Part shown: in pieces, positions 46,861 through 58,800 of the stretch
How positions within the stretch are numbered: position 1 is the stretch's first letter
Layout: every line of letters begins with the position of its first letter
Assembly: GCA_965178125.1 (NCBI GenBank)
Contig: OZ237737.1
Location: 744,001 to 808,000, forward strand
Length of the DNA: 64,000 bases
Direction: 5' to 3'
From: Bilabrum cf. latius
Lineage: Eukaryota; Bigyra: Bicosoecida; Bigyra; Bicosoecida
Program-made: the position numbers and the translations under genes
The notes under the pieces: model-generated
Told to the model about the DNA's origin: nothing
Database searches by the model: none
Seen by the model: only the letters and a program-made list of their open reading frames with translations

Positions 46861-49800
46861 TCATGCCTTGGGCCGTTTCCACTGCTTCTTGCCGGTCTCT
46901 TTGTTGCGGTAGAAGACCCTGCCACTCTTCTTGTCCTTTCGCGCCTCCCATCCGTCTGGAAGACCCTCCATGTGCACACGCTCCGTACGCTTCTCACGCT
47001 TTGCGGGCTTGGCCTTCTCGCTCACCCCTTCTTGCGCCTTGACTCGAGCCACAGGGTCGGCGAGTGACTGACCACCTGCGGCAGGACCGACAACCACGGG
47101 CTTTGCGGTCGCAATCGGATTGACCATAGCATTCGAATCATCGGAGCGAGCCAGTCCTGCCGCTCCCAGTCCGAGTGGCTTGATCTTTCTGGACGACGCT
47201 GGGCTCGAGACGCCTAACGATCCCTTGCGGCCCAGACGAGAACCACCTGCCTGCCGCATGCCAAAGTTTTTGGACACGCGACCGGAGCGGGCCGCGGTCA
47301 GGGCACCTTGCCGTGCGATCGCTGCAGCGGCAACGGAGTTGCCCGCTGTAGACATGGGGTTAGTCGATCCTCGTTCGGTCTCGCGCTTGGATGCCTGCAT
47401 CTCGCGCTGCATCTCCTCGAGTCTCTCCCGCATAGCACGGTGCTCGTTGCGGATGGAAGTCCACTGCATGCGGTTGGGCGGATCCACCATGGAGTCGAGC
47501 TCGCTGTTACTGATGCGCGACTCGCCGCGCTCCACCATGGACTGTACCAGCGGGGAGCTGGTCATGCTCCTTCCATTGGCTGTGTCGCGAGACGCCTGCT
47601 GTCTCTCCGAGTACGACATGTCGCCGAGGTCTCCTCCCGAAGACTTGCCCTTGCTCTTGGCGTCCTGCATGGCTGCGGCGCGCTTGTTGCACATCTGCAC
47701 GCAGCGGTCGGCGGCTTCTTTATTCATCAGCCAGAAGATCTCGAAGAAGAGCACCGTCACGAAGTAAACCAGCGACAGCAACACTAGGCAGGCCACGACG
47801 ATGGCGAGCCTGTTGTACTCGTTCTCGTACATGGCGAGGTTCTCGCCCTCGAAGCGACCAGAGAGGAACATGATTCCGCTCAGGCACACGAGCACGGCGC
47901 ATGCCAGCAGCACTGCCTCAGCAGCATTATAGTCGATGAGCACGAGGGCCACGTAGTTGGTCTTGGTGTTGCCCATGAGCTCCTCCTCTTGCGCCTGCCG
48001 AGCGACGAGCTGCCAGCCAGCCTAGGCCCGCATCTTCTCGCTGTTGGAGTTCTTCGCTTCGGTCTTTTCCATCGTTGCACGGATGCGTGAGTGAGCATTC
48101 TCCTTTCCGGTGGTCTTGGCAATGGCTGCAATGGCAAGGTGTTGGCCAAGGACGGCCTGGTGGTCACCCGGGGACAGGTACGGCGTGTTGCGCACCTGAA
48201 GGGCGTACGCCAGGAACATGACCAGCAGGGCAACTGCGAGCTGGTACGACGGGGTTGACCGGAACATGAGGCTAGTGAAAGCAATCAGGAACTTCCTGAC
48301 AATAACCACGAAGATCCAGTACCACTTGCCAGGTCGGAACAGGTAGTAGAGCCTCTGCCAGCGCCGGCGGAAGAACCAGATCCTGGGGGTTATGAACGTC
48401 ACGTTGTTCAGGTATCGCTCATCCAGCGTCGCAAGGGCACGGCAGATCTGGTCGTGCTTGATCGTGTCCTTGTTATGCCACAGCCAGTACACCCATGCAC
48501 ATGGCAGTGCAATGACGTACACGCACAGGGTCAGGGCAGCGAACGGCAGCAGCATCTTGTGCGTAGGTGACTCGAAGCACACGACGTCAGTCATACCTGA
48601 CATGTACAGGTTACCGTCTGGTGGTGTCGTAGGAGCGCAGTTGAACACATCAAGCGTTAGCCTGGTCAGGTACATGTACAGGAAGTACATAATTATGTTC
48701 ATGATGCTAACGAACTGGTGCGAGTGCGTGTGGCGCTGGTGCCTCTGCGCGCCCAGCACGAACGTCTTCCAGCAGTAGATGACGATGTAAACGCTCGAGA
48801 ACATCAGTGCTGCCACGACGGGGAGCGCCATGGCTGCGAACCACTTCATGGCGTACGTCACGTCCGGGATTGCGCACTCGGGAGCGGCCAGCTCGAGGTT
48901 GAGATTGAAGGCGGACATGATCTTGAAGATCTCCTTGAGCAGATCGGGCCACCTCACGCGGGCGCGAGCAAACATGGCGAGCACCTGGAAGTAGTCCACA
49001 CCAATGCTGATCAGGGCAATATTGACGTGCTTGCGGTTGAGCACGTACCCAGCGGCGCACGCGCACATGGCACCAACGAAGAAGCCCACGAAGATAAGCC
49101 ACGGTGTGTCCGGGCACTTGGCGCACTCGCCGTTGATCCGGTAGTACTTGCCCTTGATGCACTGCGAGCACCTGGGCCCGGTGTACCCGACATCGCACAG
49201 GTTGCTGCCTAGACAAGCCCACGACGGCTCGCACGGCGCAAAGTAGGGACACTCCTCGCGGCCTAGGCGGTCCTCGTGGCACCTGTCGTCGGGCGTCGTG
49301 AGGTTGAACCGCCACCAGCCCGGCAGCGACACCACAAGATCCATGATCTGCTCACTGCCCTCAGTGCAATTGGCCCCGGGCTGGTCGTTGGCGCAATGCA
49401 CGCAACGCTCGCCGCGCAGCCCGTAGTACACCGGCTCCTTGCACTCTGTGATGAACATCTCTTCGTAGTCGTAGATGAAGTAAGGCTCGGTTCGGTTCGC
49501 CACCAGTATGGACACGTTCTTGGGGCCCACCACGTCATCGGCCAGGTTGCACTGCATGGTACCGTCGTTGAGCCACTCTGCCTCTGTGCACTCGAGGCCG
49601 TTCACCTCAATGGTGACCTCAGTCGGCTCGAAGCCAAAGTTCTTGCCCTTGATAACCACCTCCTCGCCGAGCGCGTCGGGTGTATTGGGCATGAGGGCAC
49701 GGATGAGCGGGGGATCATACGAGAAGTAGCTGCCGTTTGACATGGCAGACTCTCTGCGACCCACAGACACGACCACCGGCAGGTTGTCACCGCACCCGCG

Positions 49801-52800
49801 AGGCACTGTGCAGAAGAGACGGTTGTGCGTCTGTGGCTTGGAAGGCTAGCGCGTGTCACATTCGTACTTGCCGAGGAACACGGCGGCTCCGAACTTGCCC
49901 ATCGACTCCCCGCGAATCTCAAGCTCGTAGTCGCCAGCCGTGGGGTAGCACTCGGCGGGAACCTCTCTGCACACTTCCGTTCCCTCGCTGTCGTCGGGAC
50001 CGTCGTAAGAGGTGAAGCACCGCTGGTAGGGTTCGCACTTTTCGGCACCGTTGGCGGCATGCCAGACGGAATGCACAGATGGCGGGTCGTACGTGAACAT
50101 CACAGGCTCGCTTGAAACCTGGTCGGCCACATTTATAACCACACGCAGGTCTCTGCCGCTGCCTTCGGGCATGTAGAAGCGCACCATGGAGTCGTTGTGG
50201 GTAAGGATGTCCTCTGGAGCAACCTCGTGGAGCAAGTAGTCGGGATGGTCCTCGGGGAAAAGATCTGCGTTGGTGAAGTAGATCGACCCGAAGCCCATCG
50301 ATCCGAGGTCTTCACCCACCAGCGTCATCACGATGCGCTCGCCCTCGATCATATTGTTGGCCAGGTCATACTCGGGCGCAATACGGCCAGAGGTGGGCCC
50401 TCCGATCGGGGTCACGGCGAATACCTTGGGGACGTTGTACCGGTATACAATGTCGGCATTGGACACCTGACCAGACACGTTCACCACTACAGGCAGCCCA
50501 CGGCCCTGGCCCGGCGGCGTGATGCACGCGATTTGGTCGTGACGCGGGGTGGCGGCCAGGGAAGGCGGCACCTCGCACTCCTTGCCGTCTATCTGCACTC
50601 GTGGCCGGATGGGGTACATCTGACCAAAGTTCTGGCCCTCAATCTGGATGTAAGCCCCGCCAATCGTCGGTGCCTGAGGCGCCTGGGGCGACACGGCCGT
50701 CACAGTGGGGCTGGCGTACTTCCAGAAGGTCTGACCGTGCGCCAGGGACGTCTGGTCTCCCACCTGGACCTCAATAGTGTGGTGGTGCCCGTCGCCCGGC
50801 GGGATCGACACAACGAGCTGGTCCTGCCTGTGCATCAGCGTGATGAGCGGCATGTCACCATCGATAATTACCATGACGGAGCCCAGCTGCGGGTTGCCGA
50901 AGTTGGCTCCCGTGATCTGTACCTACTGTCCAACCGTGGCGACGCCCTCCCTCTCGGATGCATCCTGCAGGTAAGAGACGGGCGGACCGCTGACCGCCTT
51001 GATGTCCTCAACCACTGGTGGTCTGTACGAGAATGTAAGCTGCTCGTCGGCGCGAGACTTGCCACCTGGCACCTCTATCACGATGGACAGATCGGCGCCC
51101 ACACCGGGCGGAGTAGTGCAGTAGATTGAGTCCGTGCCAATGTCCATGTCTCTGGGCAACTTGCGCTTCTCCATGTCAGTGCACTTGTACGTGTCGCCAA
51201 TGTGCACCTCGATGTCTGAGGCGTCCACAGAGTCGATGTCGTACACGTGCGCGATGAACATCTCCTCGCCGCCCTCGGTGGACATGTCGTACCACCGCCC
51301 CTGACCGAACGCAGCGTCAAAGTTGGGCACGGGCTTCTTGAATGACACAGGGTTGGAGGGCACCCCACCAACCTCAATCTGTGCAAGGAGCTCTCTGTCA
51401 GCATTGACGGGATCAGGGATGATGAACATGAGCTGGTTGTGGCCCCAGACCTCGGTGACCTGCGGTACGCCGTCCACCCGGGCGACACCGCAGTCGTGCA
51501 AGCCATTACAGAACGAAGTGCCCTCGATCCATACGCGGAGCAGTCCAGCAGAGACGTTGAGCCTGTCCGGTGCAACGTTCGTAATGACAGGCGGGTTGTA
51601 CGTGAAGCGGCGAAGCGGCGACAGTACCCCGTCGACGTCCACGATGAACTCCCTCAGCTTGCCGAAGCCTTCGGGGATGACAGCCTCCACAAAGTGGGAT
51701 CCATCAAGGGAGTCCCGCTCGGTGCGCACGATGACGCACTCTCGCAAACGCTGCACGAAGGTATCCACCACGGGTACTCGGAGCGTCGGGTTGCCCGTCA
51801 TGAGAGCAGTGTAGTGCTGCGTCCACTCGGACTGCCTTGGGCTCTCGTGCCCGATGTCATTGATGAGGATGCGGATCTTTGAGGCCGCGTACAAGAGACC
51901 AAAGTTGGCACCAGTGACACGAACGACTGTTCCACCCTCCGTGTTATCCGTGGCTGGCACGATTGAGTCTACAGTTGGTGCAGCATACGAGGTGCTGGCA
52001 TCCGAGATGGGACTAGTCTGCCCACCAACGGTGATGAGCCACCTCAAAACACGGCCGGTGCCTGGCACTGTGGTGCACGTGATCTCCTCATGCAACTTGG
52101 TGATGGAGCAGTTGCTCGCCTGGAATTCCACTCCGGTCGGCCCGTAGGTGACCTTCTCAAGGTGCTGCTGCACCGAGAAAAAGTCGCCCACGATTGTGAC
52201 GCGCTCGCCACCGTCAGTGCTTGCATCCACGGCACCCGGTCCGGTGAATGCAGTGATGACTGGGTAGTGGTAGTCAGTCGTGGGACTTACCGAGGCCTGG
52301 CTGTCGATCTGGATGGACCACGTGAGGCTGTCGCCGGCACCCACCACCGTCTGGCAGCGGATCTTGGTGTGTGGCACGATCACGGAGCAGCCTACAGCCT
52401 CGAACTCGCCAGTGCTCTACCCGTACGTGGCGTTCTCCACCGGCGTGCCGAGCGGCCCAAAGTTCCTGCCCTCGATGTCCACGACCTCCAGACCGCGAGT
52501 GTCGGCGTCCGAAGCACCAGGCCCGTCGTAGTATGCAACAACTGGTGGGTGGTAGTTGGTCTTGATCTCCTCGAAGCGCTCCTCGACTGGCCTCTGTGCG
52601 CCCACCTCGACAGTCCACACCAGCTCTGTGCCGGTGCCCTCGGCCGTCTGGCACACGATCTGCTTGTGGGGAGTAGTCACGCGGCAGTCCACAGCCTGGT
52701 ATGAGGGCCACACGGGAGTGTCGCGGCCGTAGAATGCACTGGGCGCCAGGAGTCGGATTGGGCTCCCATCGGATCCGAGCGGGGTAGCCGGTCCGAAGGA

Positions 52801-55800
52801 CTCGCCCTCGATGACCACCTGCTGCCCGCCCTTGGTGTCAGCCATGTCGGAGCCCTGGCCGCTGATGCTGGTGATGATGGGCAGGGCATAAGCAGAGACA
52901 CCGACATCGGCCGGGGAAGGTTTGGAAGTCTGGCCTCCAAGGGTCACCTGCCAGCGGTGGTTCTTGCCGATGCCAGGGGCAGTGCGGCACACGATCTGCT
53001 TGTGCGGATAGGAGCGTGAGACCCTGCACCCGACCGCCACGTACGGCGAAATCTCCTCATCAATCATGATGCTGACGTTGGCAATCAGGGTGTGGTACTC
53101 GGCGTTGATGGGTGCGGTATCCACGGGGCCGAAGTTGTCGCCGTAAATCGTGACCTCGTCCCCGCCTTCGGTGGCCAGCCGGTTGGCACTCACCGAGAAG
53201 ATGACTGGCGGCTCGTACGAGATGCTCGACTGGAAAAACTCCGATACCTACCCGCCGATCGTAACCGTGAACTGAAGGTTGGCACCGATGCCCTAGGAGG
53301 ACAGGCACCGCACGATCGTGTGGGAAGTAGCAATTCTGCAGCCCGATGCGGTGTACTCAGTACCGGTGGGGCCGTAGCGTACGGTGGCCGAGGTGGGGAT
53401 GCCGTTGTGGGTCGCAGGCCCGAAGTTGATACCGTCAATGATGATTGCCTCACCGCCGGACGTCTTGAGGGTAAAGTCGCCTGCCTGCTCTAGGCGGACC
53501 CCCTGGACGCGGGGTGGCGCGTACCCGGTCTTCTTCGTTGAAGTGTCTTGGTGTGGTACCCCAGAGTCTGGGTTTGTGGAACTGACGATCCAGATGTGGT
53601 CCAGACCCACGCCGGCGGGGATCGTGCACGTGATGGCAGACCCCGGCACCTTGCTGACGCACCCAGTGGCCGCGTACTTGGTGCCCTGCAGGGGGCCAAA
53701 TGTCACTGTGTATCGAGTGCGGTCCTGGATGCTGTCGCGCTGCATGCGCTCCGCGGTCAGACCCATGTTGCGCCCGGTGATGACCACCTGCACACCACCA
53801 GGCGTGGAGGATAGTACCTCCATGCTGCCATGCGTGACCTGCCAGTCAACCTGCTGCCCGTCAAAGAGGTTGGTCCAGTTGGCGCCATGATGCCTCTCGG
53901 GGTAGACATTCCATGCGAGCTACGCCTGCGCGGCTGCCTCCTCCACGTAGAACCCAGACACCTCCAGGTCGTTCACGTCAAGCACACGCACCACCACTGT
54001 GGTGGTGGCCTCGAGTGGGGCCTGGGCATCGCCATCCGTTGCGGTCAGTGTGAACGTGTACTGCTCCTGGTTCTCCCAGTCAAGCCCATCGTCGAAGACG
54101 GTAAGCTCGCCCTGGTTCGAGACCAGGAAGCGCTGGTCGTCCCCAGACGCGCTGCTCAGTGTGTAGCGCAGAGTGCCGCGGGCAGTGGTGGGGCTATCTC
54201 CATCGGTGGCGGTAGCCGTCCCGAGCACGGTCTCCCGCACTGCGTCCTCGCGAACGAGGAACACGTATGCGGTCTGGCGGAACTTTGGGGCCTCGTTGAT
54301 GTCAGTCACAGTGACGTTGATCGTGACCTCATCGCTGAGCCCGCGGCTGTCAGTGACGATTGCCACGTACGCGAAGCTGCTCTTTACGTCGTCTTCGAAA
54401 TCGAGTTCTTCTGGGTCGGAGCGGAAAGTGACGGCTCCAGTGGTGACATCGATGCGGAAGAGCGGGTTGGGGTTGACCTTCCAGCGGTAAGACAGCTCCC
54501 CCAGCGCAGCATCCCAGGAATCCTGGTCCACTGCCTGCACTGCGTCGCCTCCAAGCGGCGTGGTAGGCGAGGACAGCTCAGGAATGGTGAGCATGAGCCA
54601 CCGCTCTGCGCCAGTCTTGCCTGCCTGATCCACGCTGTCAACGACAAACATAGGCTTCTCGTTGACGTTCTCCACCACGATTCGCGCCTCAATCGAGGTT
54701 TCCATGGGAAGTGTCACGTGCGAGTCAGTCGCCGTGATGAGGACCTCGTACTCAGAGAACATGCCCTCAAAGTCGATGTTTCCCCCAGTAGCCGTTACAT
54801 AGATCTTGCCCTTGTTGACCGCGTTGTTCTCAGCTTCGGTGGAAGGTACCGTTCGGATCTCGAAGGGGAAAGGACGGTTGACGTTCTGCCCACGTGGGAA
54901 GATACGGTACGACAGAGTCTGCCCTGCCACGTGGTTCACATCGGTCGCAACAATCTCACCAACCAGCGTGTTAGGCGCGGAGTTCTCAGTGACGCGGAAC
55001 GGACCCGAGGGAGCCACAAACACAGGGTAGTCGTTGGCATCGGTCAGTTTGATGGTTACGATGTTGTCAGTTGACGCAAGGCCGGCCCTATCGGTCACAC
55101 TGACGTTAAGAGAAAACAAGTTCGACACGCCAGCCACATACCGCGAGTCAGACGGGCTGATATACTGGAACGCTGCAGCCTGGTGGTCATTCGTCGAGAT
55201 CATTCCGGAGTCTGAGTCGATCTTAAGCGAATCCTGGGTGTTGCCGGCCACTATACCAAAGGTGAAGGAATCACCGTCATCTTCGTCTTGCACGAACTGA
55301 GCCACTGAGCCGATGTCGGCCTCACGACCCGAAGCGGCGGTGAACACGATGCCAGACCGAAGGCTCGGGCCCTCGTTCACGTTAGTCAGGCGAACTTCGA
55401 CGGACGCGAGGTCAGACTGTCCGACCGTGTCGGTGACCTTCACCTAGACGGCGTACGACTTCTTGGACTCGAAATCTAGGTACGGCGCCCCAGGTTGGAG
55501 GTCTCGAACGTGCATGCGACCCGTGCGCTCCTCGATCGCGAAGGGCAGCTCGTTCTTGGTTGTGTTGTCCATTGAGATGATTTCGTACCTGAGCATGCTG
55601 AGGTCGGCCTCGTCTTGATCCGTAGCCACCACAATTCCCACCGTGGTGTCCGCACGGGAGTTCTCAGGAATGTTATCGAAGACAGCATCGTTAGCAACGG
55701 GCGGCTCCTGCACGTCGTTGATGTCAATGAGCCACTGAGCCTCGTCGGAGAATCCACCGGCATCAGTGACTTTTACCTTGAGGACGTGCTGGCTGGTCTT

Positions 55801-58800
55801 CTCGTGGTTGAGCGCGGCGCGAAGCACCTCGACCTCACCTGTGCTGCGCAGCACGCGGAACACCCCAGCGGGAGTCTGCTGAACGATGGAGTATGAGTGC
55901 GCATCTCCATCATCAGGATCCACCACCAGGTCTGAAGTGTTTGCCACCAGCGACGCAAAAGCAGAGTTCTCAGCGATGTTGAAGACGCGGTTGTCGATCC
56001 TCGGGTACTCGTTCATGTCAGTCACTGTCACTGTGACGGTTGCATTGTCCCACAATCCGCCTTCGTCCGTCACCTTGATCACAAGCTCGTAAATTTCGAC
56101 GCTCTCGTGGTCAAGAGCCAGCGCACCGGCAGCACTCACCTCTACCTGTGCCGCGCGGCCATCGCCGGCCACCTAGAAGTACCCATTGCCATTGCCGCCA
56201 ACAATACTCCATTCCAGATTCTCCTCTGCGAGTGGTCCATCAGGATCCGATCCGATGATTCGGACGCCGACATCGTCGCCCTCGGAGAGTTTGACCGAAC
56301 GGAGCGTAGTCTCCGGGATAGACCTTGCGGCGTCATCCACAACAGGAGCTTCATTCCGGTTGGTTACCTTAATGTCGGCGTCCACCGTGTCGCACAAAGC
56401 AGGGGACCCAGCGTCGCACACCTTGACGGTGAGAGTAAACTTGTTGACGTCTGCATCCTCATGGTCAATTCGGTCGGCCATTGCAAGGCTGAGGTCACCG
56501 GTGCTTCCGTCGATTGCGAAGAAACCGAGGTTGTTGCCTCCCTAAATGGACCAAGACAGCTGGCTCCAAGCTGCGGTAGTGGAGTTGACGTCCTCGTCCG
56601 TCGCAAGTAGTCCATGCGTGTGCGTGGACTCAACAGGAGTGTCCACTGGAGATCCTTCCATCACTTCGAACGAGTACTTGGTCTCGCCAGTAGGTAGGGT
56701 AATGACAGGCGCATCGTTGGCGTCGATGATGCGCACCGTGACGGTGGATTCATCGCTCAGCTGCGGCTTGCCGTCATCTCGGACCAGGATGCCCACAGTG
56801 TACTCGTTCTTCACCTCGTAGTTGAGCTTGGCCTTCTCGCGCACTTCGAGCTGTCCAGAGCAGGCATCAATCTTGAACAGAGAGGCTCCGTCTCCCGGTG
56901 ACGTGTCGCTGATGCTGAAGATGAGCTGCTGCCTCTCACCAAGGATGGGGTGTGCGTTGTCGGGGTCGCTGGCATTCAGCGGCTTGCCGGCCTTGGCAGG
57001 GCTGAGCGAGTTCTCGAGAATGGATCGCACTGCGTCCATCACAACGGGGGGCTCGTTTACGTCAGTGACTGCCACAGAGAACGTAGCCCTCGCGGATAGA
57101 CCGCCACCGTCCGTCGCCTTGACCTCCAGGTCGTAACCATCCGCGGCAAGGTCTTCAAAGTTCAGCACTCCATCTACAGCACCATCGGAAGTGACGGAGA
57201 CCACGCCAGTCCTAGAATCAACTGCGAAATAGTCCTTGCCGGTACCTCCAACGATTGTGTAGGTGAGTGTGCCGTTGCTGCCTGCATCCACGTCGGTGCC
57301 CTAAATAGTGCCGTCAATGAGGGAGGCACCAACCACTGGGTTCTCAGGAATTGTCATGCGACCAGAGGCCAACGTAGGTGCTTCATTGATGTCCACCACC
57401 TCAATGAAGACGTCGGCGTCTGCGTCCAGAGAGGGCACACCGTTGTCAGCTGCGGTAACCACGACGGTCCATGAGCTTGTCGTCTCGAAATCAAGGATGT
57501 CCTACGCCACCTTGATGAGGCCGCTTCCAGAGTCAATCGTGAAGACTCGCTGCAGACCGTTGGCGTTTCCGTCCAAAGCAATCGTGTACGTGATGGTCTG
57601 GTCGTCCAGGATGTCCGGGTCGACAGCCTTGCCGGCGAGAGAGCCAATCTTGGCAGCAAGCTCGCTGGGCTTGGTGTTCTCGTCCACCTTATAGCATGCT
57701 GCATATTCTCGGTTGTCTCCGTCGGGAGCCAGCCGGCATGTGGAAGTGGTCCACTCGAGCTTCTCATTGACGTCCTGCACGTTGATCTGCACCACGGCCC
57801 GGTCCTCGCGCTCGGGCTCGCCAGAGTCGGTGACCACCACCTCGAAGCCATACCAGCGCTGCGCCTCGTAGTTGGGAGACGAAGACGTGCCGATCTCAAC
57901 ATCACCGATCGAAGACACCGCAAACGTACCAGTGGCAGAGAATGCAGTGTTCTCGAAGCACACAGCAGTCGCGTGCACAGTCGAGACGCCGGCGCCAATT
58001 CCAATTCTCGTCGGTGAGAAAGCGTTGGAGTCCGTGTAGGTGAGGATAGTCGTAGCACCATCCGCATCGCGAGAGCGGCCGGTGCCCACCAGAATATCTC
58101 CATCATCCACAGCAACCCACAGCTCTACGTCCTACCTGCTGTCCAGCACACCAGCCACATTCTCCTCTGCCACCCTGTGCAGGGCCTGGCATGACGTGAG
58201 GAACTTTGGGCACTTGCGCAGCTGCACCTTGGTGTTGGAAGCGCTGCCAATACGCAATTCATAGTAGTTGCCCGTGGGGTCCGAGTAGTCCTCGTCGCCC
58301 TCGGAGGCATCCTGCTCCCGCAGGTGCACGATGAGGTCCTGCTTGGCACGCACCCGGAGGCTTGCCTCGATTGAAACGTCGGTGTCTCCAGTGTTGGCGG
58401 GCACGGGCGCATACTCGATGTAGTCGGCGCCAGCCTTGCTTACAGTGGCCGACCAGCACAGGTCCCTGCCCAGATCGTAGGAGAGAAGGTCTGCCGAGTC
58501 CTGATCAGTCGCCCTGAGCTTTGAGGAGACTGTGCTGCCCGCAGCCAAGTTCTCATCCGATTTTACGGACAGGTCAGCCAGCACAGGGGCGTCGTTAACG
58601 TCGTTGATGGTGATCGTGATGGTAGCCGTGTCAGTAAGATCGTAGGTGTCAGTAACTTTCACGCCAATGCTGTAAGAGGAGGTTGTCTCGCGATCCACGT
58701 CCAGGCTCGCGATGGTTACGACACCGGTGGACTCGTCGATTGCGAAGTGTCCATCGCTATTGCCATTACCAAAGAAGGAGAACTTGAGTTCACCATCATC

